Positions 1 to 14,300 are shown, counted from the first letter of the stretch. The stretch is 64,000 nucleotides of DNA from Chionis minor (GCA_013398295.1 VZSF01001524.1:533384-597383); one strand, 5' to 3'. Made by a program: numbers and translations. Notes: a model not told the origin generated them from the sequence alone.

Positions 1-1986
1 TTGAAGAGCAGGGCTATAGGGAGGCTGGATCATGATCCTGTGAGAGCACCACAAGCACAAGTCCAAGGTATGGGAAGTTAGTTATGCTGGAGAACAGTAC
101 AACTCAGTCTCCATGAAAAACATAAATACCATAATTTGGGGAGGAAGGGCAAGTAGAAGTCCAAAAACCATAGGTGAGATAAAGCTATCTCAGTGGAAAG
201 TCATCTTTAGACGAAGCCTTAATGGGTAGCACAAAATCTCAGCTGGTCTCAGCTGCAATAGCTGCAATAGAAAAAAGTGCTAGACACTGCTTTTAGATTA
301 TTCTCCTTAAAGAAAACTAAACAAAGTACACAAAGGATTTTTGTTTGATGGTTGCCTTCTGAATTCAGGGGCACATCATATCCTTATTACTGAATAAGGA
401 AATAAAGAGTTTCTTTGTGGAGTAACAAGTTCCTGGACTTTGTTCTTGAATCTGTGCCCCTCATGTGCTACAAGATCAAAGTGATCTTTTATCCTGAGAG
501 TTATCATTTGCCCAATATATTTACCGCCATTCCACAAACACAGTTTCAGCAAAGATAAATTATATCAACCACATTTACCCTTTCTTATTGCGTACATAAG
601 TGCCATCTTCTGGCCACAACAGGGACTGTAAGCGAAGTGGTTAAAAAACCAAAACCGTTTTAAAACTAAGGAGTAAAGCCTTTGAAGAATTATTTGCTCT
701 ACAGACAGTAGTGGACAAAGAAAAAGTGCCTACAGATTTAGTGTGAAGAAGTTCCATCTGGAAGGTGAAAGCTTCTTCCTAGAGTTCAGAGCCATCACAT
801 TTGCAAACATCCTTCTAATGTTGGTAGAGTGGGGAAGGATAGACACAAAGCTCTGCTTTTCGGTGCATCTTAATCAGATAATGTCTTTTGCCTTAGTTGG
901 AAGCAGATGCAACCAGTGGCCCAGGAAGTCCTTCTTATCCTGTGTTTGCAAGATGAACAGGATGAAATCCGAAAAGCTAAATAGATGCCACAAACAAGGA
1001 TTGTGCCATAGGTACTTCGCAATAATACCTAGGAAAAGTGTTCAAATTGCTTCTTAGGGCTCTTTAGTAGAATTTCAGAGAACCTAACATTTGTCACTCT
1101 TGTATTGTGTTGTCGGGCTGCAGCAGCAACACAAATCCCTATCGGAAATATCCACCCGAATCAAGGGAATCTCAGCAATCTGTTCATGCATCTCATGAAG
1201 AGAGAGACACCTATTGCCACATTGTCATCTCTTCCACAGGATTTCTTTCTCCTCCCTCAAGTGCAATCTGACCAGAAATTTTTTACCAGTATACTACAAA
1301 CCCAAAAATGCTTAAGTTAGTTACATATTCATTCTTGGTCTCAAATACTTTGTTCTTACATCCCACAGTAAATCAAGTACCACTGCTAGTACCCAGAATT
1401 TTATTATACCCCGTAACACTTAGCTGCCTTAAAATACCACCTTTTGAAATAGTGACCACATAATGACTACATGAACATCTTGATGTTAAAAAACACAAAA
1501 CACCTAACTTTCTCATCAGCATGAGGAAGAAACACCAAAAAAAGCCAACTTCCAAAAGCTAGAAAGCAAGTAAGTACAAAACACAACTACTGTTCTTGGC
1601 GATTTTCAAGTCTCTCTTATTATGGGAGAGGAAAAAAGGGACCGAACACGTCTTTTTGAATGCCCAACATAAACATTACAAAATAAGGCACTTCAACCCA
1701 GGGTCAACAGAATGGGTTACTGTAAACACAGATTATACAATATACTGCAAACAGATTATACACAAACAGAAGTAACTTTACAGTCAACTTTACCTCTCTT
1801 GCCCTGGAAAATACGGGGAGGGAAGGAAAGAGGCTAAAAGGAACAATAGGGAGCTATTTATTGTTTCTGTGCAAGATGTTTGGCACAAACTCTTTTGAAA
1901 CCTAAAGTGAGCTTGATGGGTTTTGTGATAATCTTGAAGGACAAAGCCCCCAACACTTCTAGCCTGCTGATGCCAGTAGGAGGTTA

Positions 1987-2035
1987 AGTACAGAGTAAAG
2001 GAACTGAGTCCAAAGTACAGCGCAAAGGAACAGAG
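1987..2035. repeat. Imperfect short tandem duplication (22 bp, offset 27)
   Basis: A 22-base segment at 1,987–2,008 recurs at 2,014–2,035 with three mismatches. It looks like a small local duplication, probably replication slippage. Confidence 0.6.
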
Positions 2036-5000
2036 GCCTGCAATAACATATCACCAAAACCCTCTGAAACCTGTGGGAGCCTTATCTCAGTGAGATTCAG
2101 AAGCACAGAACTTGAATAAGGACATCAGGGTTTGATCCTATTTAGGACTGGTTTTGCAAAACAGATACCAGTACTGGAAGAGGCAAATGTTCCCAGGCTT
2201 TACTCACAAGAAACACAGTAAGCTGAAAGCTGGTTTCATACAAACCAGCATTTTCTGCTTCTGTTGACAACATATTCTGATTTTTCTTCTACTAAATAAA
2301 CAAGCAAACACAGAAAACAAGAAACATATTTCCTATCAAGTTGAACATGAACAGTTTTTTGCTTCTTCTCACCTCACTGATGCAGGGGGTGGAAAAAACC
2401 CTTTGAAGTCAAATTTCATTTAATCCAAAGTTAAATACTTTGTTTTACGATACCTAACAAGAAAGTGGATAAAGAACTAGGATCACAAAGATGCTAGAAA
2501 GATACGGAGGCTGTACAAGTGACAAAGGAGTTTCACACTTCAAAATTTTTATTGCTATTGGCTTACAGACATGCCTAGAAATTGACTCAAAACTCAGAAT
2601 GGTGGCTGCCTTACAATCATAGGCTTTTTTCAAATTAATGATTCACTAAAAAAATGTCATTTGTGATTCCTCATTAAAAAAACCACTTGCTTCCTATTGT
2701 GCAGGTTTTCTAAAGCACTGAATAATTAATTTTAATATGACAATATGAACATATTAATTACAGCTGCTTTTATAAACTCCATAACGTGCTAGACAGACTA
2801 TTAACCATCACATATATCTGTATCTGTTTCCTTGCTCTGTGTCCTAAATTCCATATGTTCACATCATCTCTTAAAGTACAGTTAAACACTGAATTTTTCA
2901 AAAGAATTAATTATTCCTTATTTAATGGCTGCAGGCTCTCGGCAGTCTCTGTGCTTCTAATGGACAGCGAGAATAGCAGTGCCACAGTACTACCAAAGGA
3001 GGAAGTAAATTCTGTCATACTTTGATCTTCAGTCTTACACCTACAATAAAACCTTGTCTAGTCTCATAATCTTGCCAGTCTCCACATCAGACCAGAAGAG
3101 GTTGGCGAGATAACTATGCAACTCTGTTCTCACGCGTCTACCAGCAAAAGCAAGTCTAGATTGCACAGAAAACCTAAATGGCAGTTTGTCTTCTACCAAG
3201 TTAATACTCTATCCCATAAGCTTTCAAGTGCAAAACCTCCATTCACTGAGTCAAGAGTCACACAGAGGACTTGCACAATGAGCTCATTATTATCTTGCTG
3301 TATGACTTGGAATCTCTGTAAATTCTGGGGTAATATTCAAGATCCACCAGAGGTAGGGTGTTAGTGGGCAGCCCTATTTCCATACAGTTATCCAAGATAT
3401 TTTGTTGAAGGCAGATGCTTCCTCCTGTCTGCAAAATATTAAAATAAATGGTTAAACTAAGCATCAGATACAGACAAGCCACACCCTCGGTGGTTAGATA
3501 TCTGTCAACAGCAGTTTTAGATATTGTCTCAGCAGCAGTAGGAAAAAACACAAGGATTTTTTTAACACTAAAGCCAAGGATATAGTAGTAACATTATGCC
3601 AGAGCATAGAAGTCTAAATGCTCACAACAGACAAAATCCGTAAATTCCCCCTGCTCCAACTTGCCTTGGTAAGTAGTTTAAAAGTAACCCCCTGGCCAGA
3701 AAGAATTATTTTACACCAGGCTCAAATCTTGGTATCACTGAGAACAGAAGAGAAAGCCCCACAGCTACAGTATCTCAAGTGCAAACATCATGTCCAGCTG
3801 CCTGCATCAGAAGGCTGCCTGCAGAATCACCTTGTTTTACTTTGCTGACTTATATCACTCCAACTGTGCAAAGGAAGAGACAACCTGCAAGGTGGCCAGC
3901 TGCTAAGCTTCTAGCTAGGTTTTCTGGCTTAGAACCCAAGACCTTAAACTATTCTTGCATACTTACAGTGGAACTTAAAATCAAATTGAAAGCTAGCTCT
4001 GTCCAAAGCGCCTGCACGCTGATTGACTCCACTAAGCAGGCAGGAAAAATGCTCCCTGTCCTATGAAGTTTCAAAAAAGGCTTTCAAAGCACAGTTCCAG
4101 TACAATCTGCCTGTCAGTAATACCTGAATTTACAAACAGTAGAAGTAGTAAAAGATCAGCATTCATAACCATCAGTTTCACTATCAAGTGAATCACAGTG
4201 CTAGGCTGACATGTTTAATCCTGCCAGAATGCAGTGAGAGAAAGACAAACTCTTCCCTCAACTACTTACCGATTTCAAGGATCCGATTTTAGTGTGGTCA
4301 TATTTGAGGCCAACGCTTAGAGAATAATAAGTAAACCCCTTGATGAGGTAGATCTACCCAGATTGTCAATCACATTGCAAATGCTTACCACGGTAAACAT
4401 ACAGTATTATTTCCATAAAGAATACAAAGCCACAGCAATACATTGAGCTTCACAGGAACCAGTTTTGATTTCTACAGAACACGGGATTCCAGGAAATTCT
4501 AGTGTAAAAAAAAAAAAAGTTGCCCCATAAGTTAAATTACACCAGTAAATTAGAGAGGGATAATGTGCAAGTGTAACTAATCCTTATCAAATGAGTCAGA
4601 GAAACACTGATAGGCAGACACAGATGATCGAATAACAGGGAATATGACATTTTTATGGGTGATCATTGTCAATCATTTTCTTTGTCAATAATGATGTGCA
4701 ATGCTAATAATAATTCAGGAGACTGAGCAAAAATTAGGATTCTTAAGATCTTCAAACATCAAGACTTAATGTTACCACAAGAAAAAATGACAGACATATC
4801 ATTATGTAAAACTCTTTAAATGCTTAAGCTAACTGAAATTCAGTTAAACTTGTATTTCATTATGTATAAAATGACAAGGACTACACTGAATTCAAAAACA
4901 TTTCAGATTTCAACAAGCTTGAATAAGACTTGCACATGTATTTCATCAGCTAGTACAAAGACAAAAAGAATCATTACATTGAGTAACCATAATTTGTTCT

Positions 5001-7570
5001 CAGCAGCAATTTCCATACATTGGTGTGCCTATTTATTGCCCATCTGTCAGGAAAAAATGTAAGCAAGCTGAACAAACTAAAGCCATGCACCAACACAAGT
5101 CAACACTGTTAAACAAAAGACATATGGAATAATACGGAAATATATATTTTTAAAAATATATATGAACAATAAGAATGATATTAAATGCTCTATGAGCCAC
5201 AATGGACTGCATGGTCTTCAAGGCAAGGACCATATTGTACAAATGCATAACACAATGTTGGGCATCCTATAAGATATACATATATACACAGTGTCTAATG
5301 TTGTTATAAAGGCAACTTTAAATAATAAACCTGCTGCAAGCTCAATTACCCGCAAATGTAAAATTGACAAAAGCATAATGAAAAGAACACGCTTTTCATT
5401 AAGAAGTTATACGACTGTCTCCTCTCTCTATAGGTAGTCATAACATAATACAAGCAATAGCAAATTTTACTTCAAAGGTACTGAGCATATTATCTTGACG
5501 AAGCACATCTGCTTTGACTAGCAAAGCCATAGCCTAGTAAAACCCAGACTTAAGCCTAAAGCTGCAGTAATTAACCTACTTCACCCTTTCCCACCCCCAA
5601 ATCCTAACATTCAGCCCCTGAGGGATCAGAATTTAATTTTCAATCATCAAAACTTGCCAGGGATAATTCTACAGACCCTAAGGATTTGCCTATACTGCGG
5701 GCAGACCCAGGACCGTATTATAGCACAGCCACACTAGACTTTAGCATGGTAGGTGAGGAGGCATGGAGCTTAGCACAGCAAGGTAAGCACTAACACAGCT
5801 GGCCCACTGAGCACCAAGGCACTGCAGCTACCAGCGCGTGTACTAGACAATTCTGAAACACCCTGAGGTACACCTACGCTTTTTCCCCCCATCCTGCACG
5901 TTGCATAAAATCCAATTATGCCCAAGGTCTGACAACAAACATGCTACAAAAGCCAATTTTTTTAAAAATAAAATTTATAATAGAACAATACCCAATATAT
6001 AAAATAGTAATGAAGAAAACTGAAAGTATTTAATACTCAGTTTTTAGAGGAGTCACCTCTAGAACATATAGTGACACCCTGTGACAGGCAAATATAGAAT
6101 ATAAAAAACTCAAGAGTTTTAATAGGCAAAAGAACTCCCAAATTTAACGTGTATGTCCAGAACCACTGTCAGCCTTTCCTGCCCTGGGAAGGTTTTGTTT
6201 TTCTGTACTCTGCATAAGCTACTAACAGTGTGCTGAGAGCACTGCGTTTATATTATCACGTGCATACTGAAAGAAACATAGTGTCAGGTACTCAACGTTA
6301 CAGAAGGAGCTAGGTTTCAAATCTGAAAATTAATCACCAATGCAGGAAGTACATTCTCACTCATTCTCTCTAAGCCAAGAGCCCTCAAAGAAACCATTCT
6401 TACTTCTCAGAAGGATTTTAGCTGATAAAAGAACTGGACAGAGATAATTTGCATTTTTTTCAACCTCTCACCACATGCTCCAGTTCTACCTTTGCTGTTC
6501 ATATTTTTCAGGTGGCAGAACAAGCTACCTTTTGTGATTTTTTGGACAGTGACACGAACAGTGACAATAGTAAAAGCGACAAATTAAGTAATTTACGGTG
6601 TTCAAACTAGCAAAAAACTCTAGAAGCAGACACTGACATTAGATAAGCAGTATTATCTCTCCCCACCCCCCCTACAGTTTGGCAGCTTTCTCAAAAAAAG
6701 CCCCACCAACTATAAGCACTAGAATTTTCCTTTTCCTGACAAAAGACCAACCTATAGAAACGTATTACCTCTGGAATAGCTTTCCACTTGCCCCTAGAAC
6801 CTATTTAAAATTCCTCTAAACACAGACATCGCACAAACTCCTCCTTAAGCATTTCATAATCTGAATAAAACACTAGTTCTCGCTACTCTGTCAACTTTCT
6901 TTGAATTTCAAAATATCTGCTTTTAAAGAGGGCTAATTGGTGGACAGCTATATATTGATACCAGAGAGAAGAGACTCCTGAAAGTAATCTGCATTTGATT
7001 AACAAACCAATTAAACATCAGGCACAATTTAATAGTTGAATACAAAAGAAAGCCAAACGCGCTTTCTGTAACATTCTGAGTCACCTCTTTCCTATTTACT
7101 CCCTTTGCTGATGTACTGGACTAGAGTTAAACAATGAAACGGCAAGTTAAACAGTAACATTTTGAACATACCCTATCACACAGCACTTTGCAAACCTCAA
7201 ATCGCTATGATTTGACACGGATATCAAGACGTTACTACAGCACTTGACAGTGTACTTGACAAATGTGCTCTTTAACAGATGCCAATAGCCCGCTTATGTT
7301 CTTGAAACTACGTTTTGCAGCATACATGCCGTTTTCTCATGAACATTAGCTCCCACTGTTAGTGTGAATGTAGTCATTAAGTATCTTCTTTACCGGTGCA
7401 AAACACTTGAGAGAAGCCTTTCAGTTTTGCTGTGTGTTTAAGCAAGTACCGCAGTTTCTTCTGCCATGACAGTACCGGTTGTGCTAGGTACCAAACACCC
7501 TCCAGGGCCAGTCCTGCGCTCCATTCGGAGCGGCGCTCTGTGCCACCTGCGAGACACGATTACGGAGGAT

Positions 7571-7640
7571 TTAAAAAAAAAAACACCAAACAAAAACACC
7601 ACCAAAAAAACCCAAAACACATAAATAAAAAACAACACAG
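7571..7640 (+). repeat. A-rich low-complexity tract
   Basis: About 70 bases of A runs broken by single C or CC steps, directly before the GC-rich island. This is simple low-complexity DNA. There is no retroposon body attached that I recognise. Confidence 0.7.
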
Positions 7641-7679
7641 CAATTTTAAGCGTGAACATGGACGCGGGCATCGCTTTCA

Positions 7680-7703
7680 CCCCAGCCCCAGCCCCAGCCC
7701 CAG
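7680..7703 (+). repeat. (CCCCAG)4 hexanucleotide repeat
   Basis: Four perfect head-to-tail copies of the hexamer CCCCAG at the left edge of the CpG island, about 0.9 kb before the inferred SCAF4 start region. Confidence 0.9.
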
Positions 7704-7984
7704 CGGCTCCTCAGCCCAGTCGCGCAGGCTGTCCCGCCACCCCGCCTCAGGGCGCCGAGCACAGCCAGGCCTAGGCCGGGCCGGCACAGCCAAACCACGG
7801 AGGCTGTGGCCTCCCCCGAGGGGACGAGCGGCGGAACCACCCCGCCTCCGCCCTCCCGCGCCTAGCAGCTGCTGCCCTGGGCTGCTGGGCAGCCGGCGCG
7901 GATGACCTTACCCCCGCCATTTCCCCTCCCCGGGGGCGGGGCCGGCGCTGACATGGCGGGGCCCGAGGAGTAACCCGGCCCCGG

Positions 7985-7992
7985 GTCACGTG
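7985..7992 (+). promoter_or_regulatory. E-box (GTCACGTG), USF/TFE-type
   Basis: An exact GTCACGTG in the CpG island, matching the USF and MiT/TFE binding core. A role in SCAF4 transcription is inferred from position only. Confidence 0.5.
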
Positions 7993-8332
7993 GTGCTCTC
8001 GCCGCGCCGTGCGCGCGCTCCCTCCCTCTCTCTCCTCTACACCTCCCCCTCCCCCCCCCCTCCCGTCCTGTGGGTGGCGCGGGGCCGGGAGGCCTGCACG
8101 ATCCCAGGGTGCTGTGCGCGGCGTGGGCTCCGCCATCCCGCTGGGAGAGACGGTCTGTGCCGCGGCCCTGCCAGCGAGACGCCGCACCGAACGAAGGCGC
8201 GAGGGAGCCAGGGGGGCGAGAGGGGGAGAGCGCGAGCCCCGCCGCCGCCGAACGGCCATGTCCGCCCGCAGCCCCTGAGCCGGGACCGAGCCGCCCCTCC
8301 CCTCCTTCCCTCCCCCGCGCGGGCGCCCGCCC

Positions 8333-8333
8333 N
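8333..8333. other. Ambiguous base (N) in CpG island
   Basis: A single N between very C-rich and G-rich sequence. In avian assemblies such positions often mark poorly sequenced GC-rich DNA. It is within the interval where SCAF4 coding exon 1 is expected, and that exon cannot be found. Confidence 0.9.
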
Positions 8334-11300
8334 GGCCGCCATCGCTTCCCCCGCGTCTCTCTTCTGCCCCCGCCCAACTCGCGGTCGGCTTCCGCCTCTG
8401 GGCCGCGCGGGCTCGGTGCGGCGCGGCCAGAGGCCTGCGCTGGGGAGGGCCCCGGCAGCACTCGGCCTGGCTCGGCCCGGGGCCGCCCGAGGCGTGGGGG
8501 TGGGGGAAGAGATCGGGCCTCTTGAGTAAAATGGAGGCGAGCGGGGTCAGGCCGGCCGCGGCCGTTGCAACGGCCTGGAGCGCTCCTCGAGCGAGGCCGC
8601 AGCCCGGGTTCCCGCACGGGCCGGGGGGAGGGAAGGGTGCTGAGGGCATCTTCGGGGCCCACTCTCTGTTCCCGCCCGCTCCCCAGTTTCCCCCTCGCCC
8701 CACGGGAGAGTGTCCGAGTCGGGATCCCCGCTACAAGGCGTTCCCGCTGCCTGCGTGTTGTTAAGGAGGGGGGGAAAGCCGCGTTTCAGGGCGCGAGGCA
8801 CTTTTATTTCCTCGCAGTGGTTTGGCGAGAGACCTGCCATGTGAACAGGCGGCAAATAGGATAGGCTGGAGGCTGAATAGAGAGGGAAGACTGCGAAGGG
8901 GCTAATCTCTGTATAGAAACGATGCCTGGGGGGATGGGTCTTGAGGAATCGACCCCAACACTAGGGACATGGGAGGCAGTTTGGAAAGCGTAAGTCTCCT
9001 TTCGTGGTACACAGAAGGTTCCTGTTGTTTTCTGATGGGTTTTTTGTTTTGTGTTTTTTTTTTATTCCTTAGCCTATTGGAATTGGAAACAACGTACTCT
9101 GATATTTCTTTCTTTTTTTTTTTTTTTGCGTAATGTACAGCAAAATAACCTGTACTTTGTAAAGTTTTCGACACGTGATGTAAAACAATTCTTAGATTAG
9201 GTGACACCCCCGCCTCAGTTTGGTGATTTGACTTTTGCAGATCCTGTATGGACTATAGAACGTGCGTATTCTCATTGCAGATAATCAGTTAAAGCTAAGC
9301 CAGAACCTATTCCAGAGCGTTTAATACGTTTTGAAGGTTAGGTTGCTGTGCATGTTTGCTGAACAGAAACAGGAAAAATGGCAGACTACTCTCATGTGAT
9401 GAAGTCATGCTGTGTAAAGTTCACTCCGCGCAATTGCTTGCCATGCACACACACAAAAAACTGAAAATCTGCTCATCCTTAACAAACTTATAGAAGTACA
9501 GAGTGAAAAACAGGTAGCATACGCCTCTTGTTAACAGCTTTATTCTTACTTATTTGCCTGTGTTATGGGTGTATTGTGCTCTTTTGAACCAGTGGTATGG
9601 AACGCTACAAAACAGCCTTCCCAAATATGTTTAAATACAATGACGCAGATGCGGCATTTTCAGTTTTCATGTAAACAGATAACAGAAATATTCTTACCTG
9701 CCTAAATATAAACAGAAGTTCTGGCAGATTATTGCTTTCACTTCATTCATTTCAACATGTTGCTACCTGATAAAATTTAATTGTACAGACAGTGCTTAGT
9801 ATTTCTCAAACAATAAAAAACACTTCTTTTGCTGATCTGGTGGTGAAAGTATGTGTGACTTCAGAGCGAAGTGACTAATCTGCGTTTTAGAAATGGGTAT
9901 GTTTTATTTCTTAAATCTTCCTCTCAGATGTAGTAAAAGTGTGATGCTTTTTTTTGATACAAGCAGAAACGTTGAGTGAAAATTCTGATGGCTGGCTGCT
10001 GAAAGATACTAAAACACTGGATTTCACTTGAACGTCGGTTACAGGGAAGAAAACTATACTTGCTAATATCCCTGTTATGCAGTCATTTGTATGTATGACT
10101 AGTTCTGTAGGACTACTTAGGCGTAAAGTTAGCATGTTAATAAATTCAGGGTTTGTGTAATTGCTGTCCTGTTCTCAGAAGGCGTGTTTATGATATTAGC
10201 TAAGAACATAAAGTCCAGTTCTTAAACCGTTCTCTGAATTTTCCAGCACGTGTTGCCTGAATCTGTGCGTGCAAAGCAATGCATACTAAAATAAAGTGTG
10301 AAACATCTCAAACTTTTTTGAGGATGAGGAACAATCAGATATTGTTCCATTTCTGGGCTTTCTCAGTGAAAGTGGAGAAAGTGAAAGAGCTGTTTTACAA
10401 AAGGTCTCAACGTTATTCACAGAATGGTGGGAATAGCACGGGCTAGCGAGTGTGTGAGAACTCATTTTGTCTGTAAGACTGTCTTGTAATGCATAGGCGC
10501 TGTGAGGACTACAGAGGTACCAGTCTCTGTTCACTGAATAGTTAATTATTTTATTGAGAGTGAAATCGCTTCAACAGCGAAGATTGGGGTATATACAGAA
10601 TACCCTGTAGGTCAAGAATTCCTGAGCGTGCTGGCTGACAATTGTGCCGTACCACTGTAGACAGAGAATTGTTGTTTATAATGGAAACTCTAACTGCTGC
10701 AGCCGTTGAGTTTTGTGCTGGACTTCCCATGTATGCTAGAGGTTATGCGCTTCCAGCTTTACTGTCTCTTCTTCAGTGGTGGTAGCTCTCAGTCTATGTG
10801 TGTAGGAGATTCCATTTACTGTTTCAGGTGATATGATAATTTGGGATTGGTTAGGGTGGATTTGGTGATAACAGCAATTTCTTGAATGGTGGGAGGTCCA
10901 AGTTCAAATCATGGCTGTAAATCAGGCATCCTCTAAGCTATTATGTTGCTATACTCCTCTCAAACAAAAGAGCTTAGGGAGGAAGAGAAAAGCACCAGCA
11001 ACACTTTCATTTATGCAATTTTGGATGAAGCTGTTCACCCAGTCCAGTAGAAATCATTAGTAGTTCTGGCTCACTTGGGTTCCAATTCTACTCGGAAGTT
11101 TAGTTTCTGCCCTTTGGGTTACAGGCTTCTGACGGTATGTAGGATTATGTTGCAGTGAAGTAACAAGTTTCTGCCTGTCAGCTAATTGTGATAAGTATGC
11201 AATCTTAACCGATGCCCATCTGAATTGTGAGGTAAAACTTAAATATAGAGAGGTTTGAGCTAGCATGTTGCACTTAGCAATTGTGGCAAGCTAGGGAAGA

Positions 11301-14300
11301 GCACTTAGAGTCAATTAGTTTGGCTCTGGCGATGGGTGGTAACTTACACGGGTTGCGTAATTTGATCGTGTTTGATTGTGTTGCCCATTCCTTTAGTCCT
11401 GTTCTTTGTACCTATATTTTGAATGCAAGTTTACCAGTAAATGTGCCTCCTAAAAATTCTCATTTATCTACAGGAGCAAGCATGTTTTTTGTATTGACCA
11501 AACACATTTGCTGCTTTATTTTTATCCAGCTGTACTCTAAGCAGATATTGGCAACTGAATAGGTGGGATTTGACAGTTATGTAGTATAGTGTGTTTTCCC
11601 TCAGGAAATTAGTTCAAACTGTATCCTGGAATTCATGTACTGTTAGGTGTATATGGTGTGTTAAATTAATAGTACACTGTAAGTCAGTCACAAATGGTAA
11701 CTTGATAATGGTGCAAAACTTGGCTATGTTTTTAAGAAAACAAGTAAACAGTTTTCTAAAAAAAAGCCACCTGAGCCAACACACACATCCACCATGATTT
11801 GTAAAGATTTTAATCTTTGTCGTGCTTTAATTTAGGGGATATAGGTGTTTCCTATTCTTGAATCTGGAAAACTTGAGGGATAGTTTACTGGTTATGAAAG
11901 TTAGAAATAGAGATTTCTTCACAGTCTTGCTTCTGGAAGTAGAATAAAGTCAAGTTTGCTATTTTGTAATCTTATATTTGTATTGAGTAATGCAGTATAT
12001 TCATTTAATCGTGTGTCTCAGGTTGGTAATAGTTAATCTGTACCACTGAAACAATTGACATCCCACTTAAGCGTGCCTAGATCACAAACAGAATAGTTTT
12101 TTGTGGGTTATTTCTTTCAAGGTAGAGCTGCAGCTTTCTTCACTATTTATCCATAATCAGTGAACTGGACAGTTGTATTTTTTGATCTAGTATAGCTATC
12201 TTATGCTAATAATACAACTTCATTTTGCATGTTCGACTGCAATGTGTTGCTCCCTGTTCTTCCCTTCCCCAGCTCCTATAAATAGAGACCAGCAGGATAT
12301 CCTTCACAGTGGTTCTTCAGCAGTTACTGAAACTCACAAAACCCAGTTAGATTCCCTCTGTTGTGTAGCAAAGCAGCAAGGATACAACTACTAGTATCTG
12401 TGGTTGGAGGAAACATTAATGTAGTCTTTTGTGCATTTTGGCACCCTTTGTGTCTTTCAGAAAAGAGTAGAAGCCACTACCTGTTGTAGCTGCCTAAAAT
12501 GATTCCTGTAGTCTAGTAGGTGCAATAGACTGTATTTTTAAGGCAGTGCTGCCTCCCACATGTCCTGTGAGAGTGCTTAAGCAGCAGTTCAAATGCTACT
12601 TGGATGGGGTAGAGGGAAAGAAAGATGGGGGGGGTGCTACTAGAGTTTTAGACTGAAGTAAGTCCCTTTTTTAAACTCTGAGACCCAGGCTGAAATTATT
12701 GCAAAAGTAACGTGCGGCTCCTCTGGGATGGAAGTTGCTTTGTTGCTTTTATGACTGTATCATGGTAATTGAAGGGTCGTCATCGCTGTGATCCTGAAAG
12801 AGCTGTGTCTGTTGCTTCTGGACTGGACCATTTCCAGGAATACTGAAATCTGTAGTATTCTATTAGAGATCCTTGATAAGAGAAGAGGTGAACGGCTTTT
12901 CAGGAGATATGCTGGACTTAAGACCACAGCACTAGGAGGCAGATAAGTTTCAAAAACATTTGTTTGGAAAACAGAATTCTATGCACTTTTATCATGTTGT
13001 TTTCATATGAGTGTCTTTTGTAAAGAGGCTTCTCCCCAGGGATTCAGAATTTGTGAATGGTCTTTCTAGGCCACAGAAATAGCTTAGTTGATGAAGTACT
13101 GTTTGGCTTCATTGCCTGGGGTTCATATCTGGTCAAATTTAAATCTTGCTTTATTTTCCAAAGAATGTAGCCTGACAGCCATGAATTTGATGGTGATCTC
13201 TTACCTTCAGCAGCACCTAATACTTGGTATGCTTCACAGCTGACGGTCAGGAATTCAAAACTTATGTTGGTCCTCTGAGACATAGCTTAGCGGGAGAAGT
13301 TTAGTAGACATCATTATCTTTCTCCTTTTCTTAGTAGCTCAAGGAAGAATGGGGACCTGAAGTGGAAAGGAAGCAATGAGTTTGATAGGGGAAGGAAAAT
13401 TTATGTGACCAAGAAACACTGTGTTCCTTTCAGTAGATTGTGCGTCTATCTGTGCTGCTTCTTTTCTGCAGGTTTTATTTAGAAAGTATAGTTTTTATTT
13501 AGTAAATATGAAGCCCTACCTCTTTATTTGTAAACAGAGTCCTTTTTATGTCAAAGAACTTTCAGCAAGATAGCAAAGCCAGGGAAGTCAGTTCAAGTCT
13601 TAAAAGGTAATTTTACCTTCCTACTATGTTATTTCATGCTTAAAACAGGTAAATAGACTTTAGATCATATATCAGGCTTGAGACACCCTGAAGGATATAA
13701 GCCTCAGCTTTTTGCTTCTGTGCCAATGGGATAAGTCTCACTGGATGACACTGTCTCACTTCCTTCCTAGTAGTTTCAGGTTTGGAAAGTGTATGAGCTG
13801 CCTCTTTTCTTTGACCATGTGTCTTATGTTTTTCCTTTGGAACCCCTGTTCCTTCTCTACTGGCATGCGCACATCACTATCTGTTTTCATTTTCTTGTAA
13901 TGAATTCAGCAACGAAGTGAAGGTGGTAGTATTTCAACATTTCAACTTGCTGTTGTTCTGAGGACTTGCTGTGCCCAGACATGGTGTCTTTTTAGGATTC
14001 TAAGGTAAGGCTGTGGGTAAATTTGAAAATGGAGATTCTCCCCTTTGCTTCAAAACACCATAGTTCTCAGGTTTCTGTGTAAAATACACCCTCAAAGAAC
14101 ATTAATTGTAGAATGGCAGAAATTAATAATTTGCTGCTTGAAAGATGGAAAACTAAAGGCCATCATCCTATTGCTTTTCCCATTACCCACCCCTCCTAGT
14201 ACACCTCACCCAGGGCTTATGAAATGGAGAAGGTTCTACAGTTTGGCATGGAAAGTCTTCTTAGTTCACTCCTGCCACGTGTTTACTATAGTACTTCTGC

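Larger units (their letters stand above)
1..7640. other. Intergenic DNA upstream of SCAF4, no gene recognised
   Basis: AT-rich sequence on the 5' side of the SCAF4 CpG island. Every open frame is short, lacks a recognisable domain and is not supported by splice-site context. From the vertebrate gene order I remember (SOD1–SCAF4–HUNK), this should be the start of the SCAF4–HUNK intergenic interval, but I see no HUNK exon. The stretch holds small repeats (a 27-bp-offset imperfect duplication at 1,987–2,035 and a short duplicated motif at 1,726–1,769), AT-rich low-complexity patches and an A-rich tract just before the CpG island. Regulatory elements may be present but I cannot identify them. Confidence 0.6.
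7650..8850 (+). promoter_or_regulatory. SCAF4: CpG-island promoter and probable 5' UTR of SCAF4
   Basis: A sharp jump to very GC- and CpG-rich sequence, followed by a return to AT-rich DNA after about 8,860. It is the only CpG island on the 5' side of the SCAF4 exons and there is no obvious TATA box, so it is the likely housekeeping-type promoter. Visible motifs include a perfect E-box (GTCACGTG at 7,985–7,992), several CCATGG/GCCATNT-type YY1-like cores (near 7,916, 7,952 and 8,528) and many GC boxes. A six-codon upstream frame starts at 8,258. The first coding exon should lie in or just after this island but is not readable. An unresolved base (N) sits at 8,333. The exact transcription start cannot be set from sequence alone. 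Confidence 0.8.

Noticed and set aside
7771..8703. Long − strand open frame (310 codons) and several others in the SCAF4 island
   Set aside because: Low-complexity Arg/Pro/Gly composition, an internal unknown residue at the N, and overlapping frames on both strands indicate CpG-island artefacts and not a divergent gene.
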